Below are positions 43,513-43,528 of a stretch of DNA of 43,528 bases, piece by piece. The DNA lies in the NCBI GenBank assembly GCA_029777335.1, contig JAKOSN010000049.1, positions 1 to 43,528 on the forward strand. Direction: 5' to 3'. The translations under genes were made by a program, and so were the position numbers. The notes under the pieces were generated by a model. That model had not been told where the DNA came from. It searched no databases and saw only the letters and a list, made by a program, of their open reading frames with translations. Positions within the stretch are counted from its first letter, which is position 1. Each line of letters starts with the position of its first letter. The DNA is from Planctomycetota bacterium. Lineage in GTDB: Bacteria; Planctomycetota; Planctomycetia; Gemmatales; Gemmataceae.

Positions 43513-43528
43513 GCCCGTCGGCCTCAAC

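Noticed and set aside
1..43528. CRISPR array, rRNA operon or insertion sequence
   Set aside because: No regularly spaced direct repeats, no rRNA-like sequence and no transposase frame were seen; the tandem similarity at 1677-3524 is a gene duplication.

Overview
The window looks like chromosomal DNA of a planctomycete, most likely a Gemmata-type lineage. Three things point there. A secreted Tyr/Cys-rich protein carries YTV repeats of the kind known from planctomycete cell envelopes. A Ser/Thr kinase has the Gemmata-style N-terminal helical region, a membrane segment and a WD40-like C-terminus. The window is also rich in small GC-rich operons and secreted repeat proteins. This placement is inference from gene content; there is no rRNA marker in the window.

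Layout. 1-5340: an FHA protein on the minus strand, then an SDR oxidoreductase, two tandem paralogous secreted proteins and a secreted multi-EF-hand protein. 5326-8291: a membrane acyltransferase (minus strand), then an XdhC/MocA-type pair linked to molybdenum hydroxylases. 8334-12788: a kinase-WD40 protein and an orphan iron-type ABC permease. 12803-15695: a class III aminotransferase and an aldehyde dehydrogenase on the minus strand. 16155-21728: a YTV protein, a Bcp-type peroxiredoxin, aconitase with a coupled thioesterase, and a stand-alone receiver protein. 22079-25974: a pstSCAB phosphate-uptake operon that ends in a strong hairpin. 26099-31137: small hydrolases, an ABC-2 permease/CPBP protease fusion and a VOC protein.

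31151-41233 is a sugar-nucleotide and polysaccharide region. A RmlD-like protein is followed by a good sigma70-like promoter and a ten-gene same-strand run, several genes of which overlap by ATGA: an Alg5-like glycosyltransferase, a sugar epimerase, a UDP-glucose-dehydrogenase-like protein lacking the nucleophilic Cys, an SDR, a Gfo/Idh oxidoreductase, an HddA-like kinase, an HddC-like nucleotidyltransferase, a GmhA-like isomerase, a GmhB-like phosphatase and a transaldolase. Together the last five could make an NDP-activated heptose from sedoheptulose 7-phosphate, with the transaldolase supplying or draining that precursor. The upstream oxidoreductases would modify the sugar and the glycosyltransferase would use it. 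The run ends in a 17-bp hairpin.

The right end holds a minus-strand CxxCH plus FG-GAP protein. Beyond it is the 3' half only (anticodon arm to acceptor) of a tRNA-His, followed by lower-GC DNA and an ORF that reads out of the tRNA fragment. This looks like the attachment-site scar of an integrative element that continues past the window.
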